Notes: a model not told the origin generated them from the letters alone. Shown: positions 1 through 7,757, counted from the first letter of the stretch. The stretch: 20,203 bases of DNA from CAZFCK01 sp964517355 (GCA_964517355.1 CAZFCK010000072.1:1-20203); one strand, 5' to 3'. Numbers and translations are program-made.

Positions 1-84
1 AGCAAATCTTTGCAGAGCCTTTCAACTTTTTCAAAGTTTAAATGCTCTAGTCCGATAGTCGTATAATCATATCGTAACAGGTGG

Positions 85-441
85 TCAGTCACAGGCGTTT
101 GCGGGTTTTGTCTCCAAGTGATGGCGCAATCTGGCAGTATCACCTTGGACCACAGCGGATAATGCGAGTTCGGTGTTCGGCGAAACCAACAGTCGCCGCA
201 CGGCCTCCGCCAACATATTGTCCGGAGTATCTTGCTTGTAGTACATCCATTTACCACATCGACGTCCTTGAACCAGCTTCGCGTGTTTTAGCGTTGTTAG
301 ATGTCTGGAAATCGTGGATTGCGGCATATCCAAAGCCGCCATAATATCACATACACAGAGTTCTCCGTGCCGAAGGCAATAAAGAATACGCAAGCGTGTT
401 GGATCTGCCAGTGCTTTGAAAAATGATGCAAGCGTTTCCAT
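85..441 (-). CDS. ArsR/SmtB-family metalloregulatory repressor
   Basis: This 118-residue winged-helix repressor would bind operator DNA and release it on metal or metalloid binding. The sequence shows the family opening (FFKALADPTRLRIL, residues 7-20), the recognition helix region (MPQSTISRHLTTLKHA, 39-54) and the wing (GRRCGKWMYYK, 59-69). The segment GELCVCD (26-32) matches the arsenite-sensing motif of ArsR, with Cys29 and Cys31 present. The third cysteine of the E. coli motif is replaced by Met34, and other cysteines are Cys22, Cys62 and Cys117. The frame is open upstream, but I chose the ATG at 441 because the family alignment starts there and a GGAAAG ribosome site precedes it. No resistance gene is visible in the window; any partner would lie to the left of position 1. 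ArsR family is firm; arsenic as effector is an inference. Confidence 0.88.
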   Translation of the reverse strand: METLASFFKALADPTRLRILYCLRHGELCVCDIMAALDMPQSTISRHLTTLKHAKLVQGRRCGKWMYYKQDTPDNMLAEAVRRLLVSPNTELALSAVVQGDTARLRHHLETKPANACD

Positions 442-590
442 CTGTCTTTCCCATTTTCCGCGATGCGGCGGGTGCTTAATCTGGTAGCCGTCTCTATGGT
501 TTCTTTGGAATTGGTGATGCCTGCTGCGTGTCCATTGTATGTTGAGAAAAACAGTTTTACGTAACGAGAAAAGCAACAACTGCAGCATGG

Positions 591-608
591 CCCCACAGAT
601 CTGGGGGG
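591..608. repeat. 18-bp near-perfect palindrome upstream of arsR
   Basis: The sequence CCCCACAGATCTGGGGGG reads almost identically on both strands, with one mismatched pair, around a perfect CAGATCTG core. It lies about 150 bp upstream of the arsR start. Two-fold symmetry would suit a dimeric regulator, but no promoter can be placed confidently next to it. Confidence 0.35.
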
Positions 609-753
609 CAGTCCGGGGAATAGCCTTCACTATTCGTCCATGATCCGTGCTGGAATATTAGGGGAACTGGTTGGAAATATAGAGAACAAAGACTTTGGGC
701 CATTGTTGTTCCATTCGTCTGCGTCTTCTTTTGGATGTCCCTGTGTGGATCGA

Positions 754-786
754 TGCGAATGTATTGGTGAAAAAAATACATCCGCA
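754..786. repeat. Inverted repeat with 12-bp arms and 9-bp spacer
   Basis: The left arm TGCGAATGTATT (754-765) and the right arm AATACATCCGCA (775-786) are complementary at 11 of 12 positions. On minus-strand RNA the odd pair becomes a G-U wobble, giving a 12-bp stem with loop UUUUUCACC. Further copies of the core TGCGRATRT lie at 789-797 (plus) and, with one mismatch, at 933-943 (minus). It may be an operator cluster or a hairpin about 210 nt after the HD-GYP gene stop. No U-run follows the stem, so a classical terminator is less likely. Confidence 0.45.
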
Positions 787-996
787 CATGCGAATATGTC
801 AATGGAAAAAGTTGACTATGTTGGTATGAAATTTAGCGGTAATTCGAAAGATTGCGATGCAGATGGCAAGTGCGGCTGAAGAGTTGGGCAATCACCGTTT
901 GCATTCAAGGGTAGGCAGCGTATATGGCAATTACATATTCGTACATATAAGCGTTATGCGGACAAAAGACTTGTATCCCGGTTTGCTTACCTGCGA

Positions 997-2037
997 TTAT
1001 CCAACATCCATGCCTAAAACATACGGGGGGCGCACGCCGATGTTTTGGTTTGCAGTGGCTAAAAAGGCTTCCACACAGTCGGGACAGAGCTGGCTACCTG
1101 ATAGTTCGCGGACGATTTCATATGCCTTTTCCAGAGGAAAGCCTTTCCTGTAGGGCCTGTCGCTGGAAAGGGAGTCGAACGTGTCCGCAACAGCCAGAAT
1201 CCTTGCCCATAGCGGGATGTTTTCGCCTTTGAGGCCATCCGGATATCCATCGCCGTCGAAGCGTTCGTGATGGTGACGGATGGCCTTGGCCACAGCGGCC
1301 ATGCCGGGAATGGGGGCAAGAATGTCGGCTCCTACGGAGGAGTGGGTTTTGATGATTTCATACTCTTCAGCCGTCAGGCGGCTCGGCTTTTGCAGAATGG
1401 CGTCGGGGATGCCGATTTTACCCAGATCATGCAACTGTCCGGCCAGGTAAATGCGTTCCACATCGTGATTGGAAAGCCCCATGCGCCTGCTTATCCGTAC
1501 CACGAGTTTCGCCACCGAGTCGGAATGGGATTTTGTGTAACCGTCGCGGGCGTCGAGTGCGCGAGCGAGGCTGGAAATGGCGCCAAAAAGAAGATTGCGC
1601 TCCAATATGAGTTTTTCTCTGTTTTGTTGTACAAGTTCATCAAAGGTGGCCAAAAGGCGTTCCACCATGATCAACAATTGGCCGGGCAGGAACGGTTTGA
1701 TGAGATAGCCCGCGATCCCTCGTCCTTCAAAGGCGTTAGGTCCTTCCTGGTTGCGGTTTGTGGTCATCACGATGAAGGGGATGAGAGTGAGCCTGTTGTC
1801 TTTGAGCATTTCGTCGCGCAGTTCAAGCCCGTCTCCATCGGCCATGATGACATCGCTCAACACAAGGTCGAAGCGGAGATTTTTTAGCAGAGCCAGGGCT
1901 TTTCGTCCGCTTTCAGCTTGTGTAACGCGATATCCCTTTTCACGCAGGAGGCTGGTAATAAAAAGGCGAAACGACTTGGAATCATCCACTACCAGTATAT
2001 GCTTCATGGAATTGGGACGCAATGGGCTGGCCTGCAT
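997..2037 (-). CDS. Response regulator with HD-GYP cyclic-di-GMP phosphodiesterase domain
   Basis: The 346-residue protein joins a receiver domain (about 11-128) to an HD-GYP domain (about 145-335) predicted to degrade cyclic-di-GMP. The receiver has the acidic pair Asp18/Asp19, phospho-acceptor Asp62 and Lys114. The HD-GYP part keeps the expected metal ligands and signature: H171, the HD pair at 203-204, H232, the His run at 255-257, GDGYP (262-266) and D285 in VADTFDSL. I chose the ATG at 2037 because AGGAG sits 7 bases upstream. An ATG at 2007 aligns with the receiver start but lacks a ribosome site. It is the last gene of the chemosensory operon, 26 bp after cheA, so CheA is its likely phosphodonor (inference). 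An odd detail is a CPDC motif at 318-321 in the C-terminal tail. Confidence 0.93.
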   Translation of the reverse strand: MQASPLRPNSMKHILVVDDSKSFRLFITSLLREKGYRVTQAESGRKALALLKNLRFDLVLSDVIMADGDGLELRDEMLKDNRLTLIPFIVMTTNRNQEGPNAFEGRGIAGYLIKPFLPGQLLIMVERLLATFDELVQQNREKLILERNLLFGAISSLARALDARDGYTKSHSDSVAKLVVRISRRMGLSNHDVERIYLAGQLHDLGKIGIPDAILQKPSRLTAEEYEIIKTHSSVGADILAPIPGMAAVAKAIRHHHERFDGDGYPDGLKGENIPLWARILAVADTFDSLSSDRPYRKGFPLEKAYEIVRELSGSQLCPDCVEAFLATANQNIGVRPPYVLGMDVG

Positions 2038-2063
2038 GGCTGCTCTCCTGTATCGAGGGCCTG

Positions 2064-4151
2064 TTACGTCATATCGGCATAACGTATTGCACGACGGACT
2101 AGCTGCGGTACATCCAGAATGAGTGAAATACTGCCGTGGCCATTGACTGTGGTTCCGGAGATGAAGTCCACCCCCTCGTACATATCGCTTAAGCTTTTGA
2201 TTACCGCCTGCTGTCTTCCAATGACACTGTCAACGGCCAGGCCCACTTTGATGTCGTCCACGTTAACCACTACGATACGTTCATATTCTGGTTGCATACC
2301 CGGGGTGTGCAGTAGTTTTCTCAAACTAACACAGGGGATCATTTTTCCGGTATAGTCCATGGTGTCCACGAGTTGTTCCGTGCCGTTGAGAAAACGCTCC
2401 TGGCATGATTCGACGTTGACCAGCGGGAGAATGAAGGACTCATCTCCAACCACGATGTTCAGCCCGTCAATGATGGCCAATGTAAGAGGCAGGCGGATGG
2501 AGATGGTTGTGCCTTTGCCTTTTGTGCTTTCGACTTCCACATTACCGCGTATGGCGTCTATGGAGCGCTTGACCACATCCATGCCCACGCCTCTTCCGGA
2601 AAGATCAGTGACCTCCTTTGCAGTGGAAATGCCTGGTAAGAACAAGAGATTCAGCGCCTCTTTACTATCGAGCACCGCATCAGGTGGCAGGAGCTTTTTC
2701 TCCACAGCCTTGAGACGCAGCTTTTCATGATCAATGCCGTGGCCGTCATCGTGAATCTCAATGAGTACGTCACCGCGGGAATGTTTCGCAACCAGGCGCA
2801 CCGTTCCTTCACGTGGTTTGCCTGCGGCCTCTCGAAGCTCAGGCTTCTCTATGCCGTGATCAAGAGAGTTGCGCAAAATATGCATAAGCGGGTCTTTCAG
2901 CTGGTCAATGACGGTTTTATCCAGTTCGGTATCCGCACCTTCCGTGATGAATTGCACTTCCTTGCCCAATGCGGCGGAAACATCGCGCACCATGCGCCGC
3001 AGAACGCCGAAGGATGTGCCGATGGGCAGCATGCGCATGCCCAAGGCATTTTCACGCATCTGCACGGTGAGACGCTCCATCTCCTCTGCGATCTGTGAGA
3101 TGACGGGATTGCGCAACCCCTTGGAAGCGATGGAAAGCCGTGCCTGAAGGATGACCATTTCACCGACCATGTTCACAAGCTTGTCCAGTCGGCCCGCGTC
3201 CACACGGATGCTGGCCGCAGGAGGGGGGACTAATTGACGTTGTCTGGGTGCGCTGGTCTTGGCCTTGGCCTGCTCCCTTCTGGCTGTTTTTTCGGCGTAG
3301 GTTTTTTTGAGCCATTCAAAGATGGAGGCATCGGATTCTTGAGCGTATAGTTGAAAAATCGAAGCCATTTCAAAGAGATCGTCGCCACGAACAGCGCCTT
3401 TTCCCAAGAGGCGTATTTCCAGGCTCGCTTCATCTTCCACAAAGATGAAAACATCACGAATGGCGTTTTCCCCTTGACTCGTGACAAGCAGCATGTCCCA
3501 CCAGCTGTAGACGCGTTCAGGCTCGTACGTCTCCAACATGGGCACATCATCACTGTGATACACGTCCACGGCGCGGCCGAGTTCGTATAATTCATGGATC
3601 AGGGCTAATGGCCGCGTACCTCTGAGAAACGTATCGGGGGCCGGCTTGAATCGAATCCAATAGGTTTCCAGCTCTTCACTGTCCGAAGATAAAACGGAAG
3701 GATCATCGCTGCGCATTTCCACGGGATGAGGTGCTTGCTCTTCGGAAGGGACGGTATCCGCAGCGTTTTCCTTAAGGTATTCGCGAAATTCTTTTAACAG
3801 GGCATCAGAGGCGGCGCGGGATTCCGGTGTTCCTCTTTGCGGTTCTTGAAGCAACGTATGCAGATGGTCTTTTGCCTTCAAGGTCAGCGTTAGAAGCTCC
3901 TTGGTGACGGGCAATTCGCCATTGCGCACACGATCCAGCACGCTTTCAACGTCATGGGTGAACCGGGCGATTTCCTCAAAGCCAAACATGGCTCCGGAGC
4001 CTTTGATGGTGTGCATGGCTCGGAAGACCCGGGCCACACACTCCCGATTCTCGGGGTTTTCCTCGATCTCGAGCAACCCCTCTTCCAGATCGGCCAACAT
4101 TTCCCGGGCCTCATCCAGATAAGCTTGGACAGCGGCATCCATTACATTCAT
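2064..4151 (-). CDS. cheA: Chemotaxis-type histidine kinase CheA
   Basis: The 695-residue kinase autophosphorylates under receptor control and passes phosphate to response regulators. The order of domains is: Hpt/P1 (1-105) with phospho-His47 in HTIKGSG; a central non-canonical domain (about 160-260, including WIRFKPAPDTFLRGT and DVFIFVEDEASLEIRLL); a linker rich in Arg, Lys and Pro (285-312); the dimerisation helices (315-375, DKLVNMVGEMVILQARL); the ATPase with N box HILRNSLDHGIE (424-435), DDGHGI (468-473) and GRGVGMD (519-525); and a C-terminal CheW-like domain (560-690). All catalytic motifs are intact. The usual CheY-binding P2 domain is not recognisable; the central domain resembles one I recall from other deltaproteobacterial CheA proteins. 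AAGGAG lies 7 bases before the chosen start. The gene follows cheY by 9 bp. Confidence 0.97.
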   Translation of the reverse strand: MNVMDAAVQAYLDEAREMLADLEEGLLEIEENPENRECVARVFRAMHTIKGSGAMFGFEEIARFTHDVESVLDRVRNGELPVTKELLTLTLKAKDHLHTLLQEPQRGTPESRAASDALLKEFREYLKENAADTVPSEEQAPHPVEMRSDDPSVLSSDSEELETYWIRFKPAPDTFLRGTRPLALIHELYELGRAVDVYHSDDVPMLETYEPERVYSWWDMLLVTSQGENAIRDVFIFVEDEASLEIRLLGKGAVRGDDLFEMASIFQLYAQESDASIFEWLKKTYAEKTARREQAKAKTSAPRQRQLVPPPAASIRVDAGRLDKLVNMVGEMVILQARLSIASKGLRNPVISQIAEEMERLTVQMRENALGMRMLPIGTSFGVLRRMVRDVSAALGKEVQFITEGADTELDKTVIDQLKDPLMHILRNSLDHGIEKPELREAAGKPREGTVRLVAKHSRGDVLIEIHDDGHGIDHEKLRLKAVEKKLLPPDAVLDSKEALNLLFLPGISTAKEVTDLSGRGVGMDVVKRSIDAIRGNVEVESTKGKGTTISIRLPLTLAIIDGLNIVVGDESFILPLVNVESCQERFLNGTEQLVDTMDYTGKMIPCVSLRKLLHTPGMQPEYERIVVVNVDDIKVGLAVDSVIGRQQAVIKSLSDMYEGVDFISGTTVNGHGSISLILDVPQLVRRAIRYADMT

Positions 4152-4160
4152 GGGCGCTCC

Positions 4161-4523
4161 TTATCTAAAGACCTTTTTCACCACGGCGAGCAGTTGATCG
4201 GGTTTGAAGGGTTTCACTATCCAACCTGTTGCTCCGGCGGCTTTGCCTTCAGATTTTTTATTGGCCTGGGATTCCGTTGTCAGCATGACAATGGGCATGT
4301 ATTTGTTGCCCGCTCCATTGCGCACGGCTTTAATCAGCTCTATGCCGTCCATGTGCGGCATGTTCAAATCCGTAATGATCATGCCGACCTTTGGAGTTAA
4401 TTTGCTCAGAGCGTCTTTGCCATCCTGGGCCTCCAACACTTCATAGCCAGCGTTTTTCAACGTGAAGGCGACCATTTGTCGTACGCTGGCCGAATCATCC
4501 ACTGTCATGATGCATTTACTCAT
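4161..4523 (-). CDS. cheY: Single-domain response regulator CheY
   Basis: This is a stand-alone receiver of 120 residues. It has the acidic pair Asp9/Asp10, phospho-acceptor Asp52 (IITDLNMP), Thr82 and Lys104 (IVKPFKPDQ), so it should be a functional phosphate acceptor. There is no output domain; the protein would act by binding a partner such as the flagellar switch, or as a phosphate sink in a non-flagellar pathway. It sits between the STAS gene (26 bp) and cheA (9 bp), so CheA is the expected donor. A GAGGTG ribosome site lies 7 bases before the ATG. The order cheY-cheA and the sequence style fit a chemosensory CheY; whether it controls flagella cannot be told from the window. Confidence 0.95.
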   Translation of the reverse strand: MSKCIMTVDDSASVRQMVAFTLKNAGYEVLEAQDGKDALSKLTPKVGMIITDLNMPHMDGIELIKAVRNGAGNKYMPIVMLTTESQANKKSEGKAAGATGWIVKPFKPDQLLAVVKKVFR

Positions 4524-4549
4524 GAATCTTCACCTCACAGGGGCCTGGA

Positions 4550-4831
4550 TCAAGTAGGCATCACGTTCTCGTACAATTCCTTAAAGGCGGTACGCTGCGC
4601 AGCCGGTATAAGATCCTTGGGCAAATCCCTCTTGAAAATAAGCTCCTTGCCCGCGGCCTTGAACGAGCGCTTACAGGCAAGCAGCAATTGAAAGAATGAA
4701 AGATCGGCGTCATCAACATTTGAAAAGCTCAGCACAACGGGTTCAGTTGCCGTTTGCAAGGCCTGAAGCAGCAGGGTTTGCAAATTATGGGCTTGTTGTA
4801 CAGTGCATGGTCCTTCAAAAGAGATGTTCAT
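4550..4831 (-). CDS. STAS-domain protein (anti-sigma-factor-antagonist fold) of the chemosensory operon
   Basis: The 93-residue protein consists of a single STAS domain. The segment VVLSFSNVDDADLSFFQLLLACKR (about 32-55) has the family pattern of a beta strand, then an acidic turn, then a hydrophobic helix. The Ser phosphorylated in SpoIIAA-type proteins is not evident in the turn, which reads DDADLS, so a classical partner-switch kinase may not act on it. Known STAS proteins mediate protein contacts, and small ones occur in chemosensory operons of deltaproteobacteria. Its role here is probably regulatory binding to an operon product. It lies 55 bp after cheW and 26 bp before cheY. A run of five Gs gives the ribosome site before the ATG. 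Confidence 0.85.
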   Translation of the reverse strand: MNISFEGPCTVQQAHNLQTLLLQALQTATEPVVLSFSNVDDADLSFFQLLLACKRSFKAAGKELIFKRDLPKDLIPAAQRTAFKELYENVMPT

Positions 4832-4886
4832 TACTACCCCCGATACTCTGAAGGAAGCAATCCTTCATTAAATGACTCCGGATTGA

Positions 4887-5414
4887 TTATTCGTTTTCAT
4901 CTTCGAAATGGTGCGCATCCTTTCCCGCGTCGTTTTCAGGCGAATCGGCATCATTGCTCAGTTCGCCGATATCGTGAGCGCCGAATACTTTGCTCAAGTC
5001 CAAGAGCAGGATAAACCGTCCATTTTTTTTGGCGACGCCGACAAGGTAGTCGGCACGGACCCTGGCCCCCATTCTTGGGGGGGGATCAATATTTTCCTCC
5101 TCTATTTCGATTACTTCTTTCACAGAGTCGGCCAATGCGCCGACAAGTTGCTCATTTCCGCCGCGTTTGAATTCCAAAATGATAATGCGCGTGTTGATGG
5201 TGCGTTCGGTAGGTTCCATGCCGAACTGCATTTTTATGTCCATGACGGGCACCGCGTTTCCGCGTAGGTTGACTACGCCGCGCATATGCGGTTCTGATTC
5301 GGGAATACGTGTTATTTCAGTTACATCCTGTACTTCCCGAACCGAGGAGATATCCAGGGCGAAGAAATCGTCTTCCAGAGTAAACGTAAGGTATTTATTC
5401 ATGGTATCGTTCAT
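4887..5414 (-). CDS. cheW: Chemotaxis coupling protein CheW
   Basis: The 175-residue protein links receptor tips to the CheA kinase in the cytoplasmic array. The CheW fold spans about residues 5-150, with typical segments KYLTFTLEDDFFALDISSVREV (7-28), MRGVVNLRGNAVPVMDI (44-60) and GRFILLLDLSKVF (131-143). The C-terminal 25-30 residues are an acidic tail rich in Asp, Glu and Asn that extends beyond the usual fold. GGGAG lies 6-7 bases before the ATG at 5414, so I prefer it to the ATG at 5402. The gene follows the MCP by 27 bp and precedes the STAS gene by 55 bp in the same operon. Confidence 0.95.
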   Translation of the reverse strand: MNDTMNKYLTFTLEDDFFALDISSVREVQDVTEITRIPESEPHMRGVVNLRGNAVPVMDIKMQFGMEPTERTINTRIIILEFKRGGNEQLVGALADSVKEVIEIEEENIDPPPRMGARVRADYLVGVAKKNGRFILLLDLSKVFGAHDIGELSNDADSPENDAGKDAHHFEDENE

Positions 5415-5441
5415 GAAAATCTCCCGATTCCAGCCTATGAT

Positions 5442-7658
5442 CTAGAAACGTTCGAAGTCGATGTCTTCGTGATCCTCGACCGATTCCTTCCCCAGATCTA
5501 GGTGCATTTTTTTGTCTCCGCCCCCCTTGCCGGTGCTGATGGCCTTTCTTGCGGGCTTGGTGGATTGCGGCAGTTCCTTGGGGCGATACTTCCCGCTTTC
5601 ACGGATACGGAAGAAGGCGATGGCGTTTTGGAGTTGCTGCGATTGGGCCGAGAGTTCTTCGGCCGTGGAGGACATTTCCTCCGCCGCTGCGGAGTTCTGC
5701 TGCACAACGCTGTCGAGTTGCTGCAACGCCTGATTCACTTGGTCCGCACCGCTCGACTGCTCTGTACTGGAAGCGCTGATTTCTTGAACCAGTTCGGATG
5801 TCTTCTGGATGTCCGGGACAAGCTTGGAGAGCATCTGTCCCGCTCTCTCCGCGACTTCTGTTGATTTGGCCGAAAGCACGGTAATTTCCTCAGCGGCTTC
5901 CTGACTGCGTTCGGCGAGTTTACGAACTTCGGAGGCCACCACGGCGAATCCTTTCCCGTGCTCTCCGGCCCTGGCCGCCTCAATGGCCGCGTTAAGGGCC
6001 AACAGGTCTGTTTGTCTGGCGATTTCTTGAATGATCGAGATTTTTTCCGCGATATCCTTCATCGCCTGAACGGCTTGGGTCACGGCCTCTCCCGAAGCGC
6101 GGGCGTCTTCTGCCGCACGCAAGGCGATCGCTTCGGTTTGCTTTGCGTTGTCTGCGTTTTGCGCGATGGAAGAAGCCATCTCCTCCATGGAGGCGGAGCT
6201 TTCTTCCACGCTCGAGGCCTGTTCCGTGGCCCCTTGAGACAAGCTTTCAGCGGTGGAGGCCATCTGTTCGCTGCCGGCGGCGACTTCCTCGGCCCCGCGC
6301 TGGATATTACCGAACACTTCCGTAGTGCGTTCAATCATTTCATGCAGGGATTGCATGAGCACGTCGTTTTCCGAACGCTTATGCGCTTCAACCAGGAGAT
6401 TGCCTTGCGAAATTTCCTTGGCCAGTTGCGCAACCTTGCGTTCAGCCTCGGTGAGGTTCTGCACGGATTTTAAGAGAGTATCCTTATCCGAGCGTATCCG
6501 GACGTCCTGATCTATCTCGCCGAGGGAGAGGCCGCTGACGATGTTCGTCACATTCTTTTCGGCCTGAAGCAGCGTCTCCATGGTGCCGAGCAAATCTCCG
6601 ACCTCGTCCTTACGGTTGATGTCTATCTTGAGGTCCAAATCGCCCATGGCCATGAGCTTGGCGTGCTCCACAACTTTTCGGATGGGAACGGTAATGGAGC
6701 GGGTGATGAAAATGGCGAAAGTCAGGCCTATAAGCGCGGAAACAAGGGCGCCCAGCATGATGAACAGATTGGAGTTGGAGATGGCGTTGTTCATAACCTC
6801 GATCTGGTCTGCACGGACCTCCTCGCCAAGGGTCAAGAGATCTTTGGCGGATTCAAGCATTTCCTTCTCGGCCTGGTCCTGCTTGAGGATGTTTTCATGG
6901 AACTTGTGCCCGGTAGTCACATAGGTTTCGATGGCCACGCCAAGCTTCTTGGCCACTTCCTGGATGCTCAGTTCTCCACGCCCCATCTCGGCCCAGGTGT
7001 TGAGTCCTGCATGCAGCCGCTCGGACCATTGGAGAAAGTTGGACCACTCGTCTTCGTTGCGTTTCATGAGGTAGTAAATGGCGGCGATGCGCAACGAGAG
7101 AAAGTTGCGCGATATATCCATGTTGAAGCTGTCGCTGATTTCGGTCCACTTGAGCAAGGTGGTCACGTATTGGTCTTGAGAGGCGCGTTGCCGGGCCGGA
7201 AGCACGATTTCCTCACGGACCACACGCCCCAGGTCGTACACTTCGTTGGTCAGGTCGCGCCAGGTTTGGGCAAGGCTGTTAGAATCCTTGTCCAGGTCAA
7301 CGTATGTTGAAAAGGCCATTTGATACTTGGTAGCCGCGGCAAGCATGCGGTCAATAAGCTGCCTTTCCGCAGGGGAACTCAACGCTTCGCGCAGGATGGC
7401 GGCTTCGCTTTGGATATGTTGGACGAATTTGTTGACATCCTTCTCATATTGCGGGTCCTTGCGAATGATGTAATTCTTTTCCTGACGGCGCGCAGAAAGC
7501 ATATCCGCCATAATGCTATCGACATGTGAGACCAGTTCCACGTTTTTGTTTACGGATTTCAGGCCGTACACACCCACGCCGGCCACTGCGGCGGTAAGCA
7601 GGATGAGAAATCCGAAACCTATACCGAGCTTGATTCCCAACTTTAAGTTTTTGAACAT
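5442..7658 (-). CDS. Methyl-accepting chemotaxis protein with tandem HAMP modules
   Basis: This is a 738-residue transmembrane receptor. It has TM1 (about 11-33), a helical periplasmic region (34-293) whose size fits a helical bimodular sensor, and TM2 (296-320). A HAMP domain (320-372) is followed by two more HAMP-like repeats (around 373-410 and 411-445). The signalling domain (450-685) has its hairpin tip in IARQTDLLALNAAIEAARAG (546-565). After a basic linker (690-718) the protein ends in DFERF, fitting the aromatic pentapeptide pattern used to dock CheR. The frame is open further upstream to a GTG at 7781, but I chose the ATG at 7658 because AGGGGGAT precedes it and the protein then begins with a normal MCP N-terminus. 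It is the first gene of the chemosensory operon. The ligand is unknown. Confidence 0.95.
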   Translation of the reverse strand: MFKNLKLGIKLGIGFGFLILLTAAVAGVGVYGLKSVNKNVELVSHVDSIMADMLSARRQEKNYIIRKDPQYEKDVNKFVQHIQSEAAILREALSSPAERQLIDRMLAAATKYQMAFSTYVDLDKDSNSLAQTWRDLTNEVYDLGRVVREEIVLPARQRASQDQYVTTLLKWTEISDSFNMDISRNFLSLRIAAIYYLMKRNEDEWSNFLQWSERLHAGLNTWAEMGRGELSIQEVAKKLGVAIETYVTTGHKFHENILKQDQAEKEMLESAKDLLTLGEEVRADQIEVMNNAISNSNLFIMLGALVSALIGLTFAIFITRSITVPIRKVVEHAKLMAMGDLDLKIDINRKDEVGDLLGTMETLLQAEKNVTNIVSGLSLGEIDQDVRIRSDKDTLLKSVQNLTEAERKVAQLAKEISQGNLLVEAHKRSENDVLMQSLHEMIERTTEVFGNIQRGAEEVAAGSEQMASTAESLSQGATEQASSVEESSASMEEMASSIAQNADNAKQTEAIALRAAEDARASGEAVTQAVQAMKDIAEKISIIQEIARQTDLLALNAAIEAARAGEHGKGFAVVASEVRKLAERSQEAAEEITVLSAKSTEVAERAGQMLSKLVPDIQKTSELVQEISASSTEQSSGADQVNQALQQLDSVVQQNSAAAEEMSSTAEELSAQSQQLQNAIAFFRIRESGKYRPKELPQSTKPARKAISTGKGGGDKKMHLDLGKESVEDHEDIDFERF

Positions 7659-7757
7659 TATATCCCCCTGATTCCTCTTGTCGGGATGCGGACGGTTTCC
7701 GTCGATAGGCGAACAGTCGAGGCCGTTCCTGACTGCAGCTCTGCTGGTATAATGCAA

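Larger units (their letters stand above)
442..996. other. 555-bp intergenic region with inverted repeats and no convincing gene
   Basis: This stretch lies between the end of the chemosensory operon and arsR, both on the minus strand. It should hold the arsR promoter and the operon terminator, but I see no textbook example of either. It contains an 18-bp near-palindrome at 591-608, a TTACGTAA palindrome at 557-564, a long inverted repeat at 754-786, and a TACATAT direct repeat at 932-938 and 942-948. A plus-strand open frame at 640-879 could encode 79 residues with Cys pairs (CPC, CEC) near its middle. It has no ribosome site and I do not recognise it, so it is not called as a gene. Confidence 0.5.

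Noticed and set aside
1267..1887. Open frame of 206 codons on the plus strand
   Set aside because: It is antisense to the HD-GYP gene and has no ribosome site or recognisable domain.
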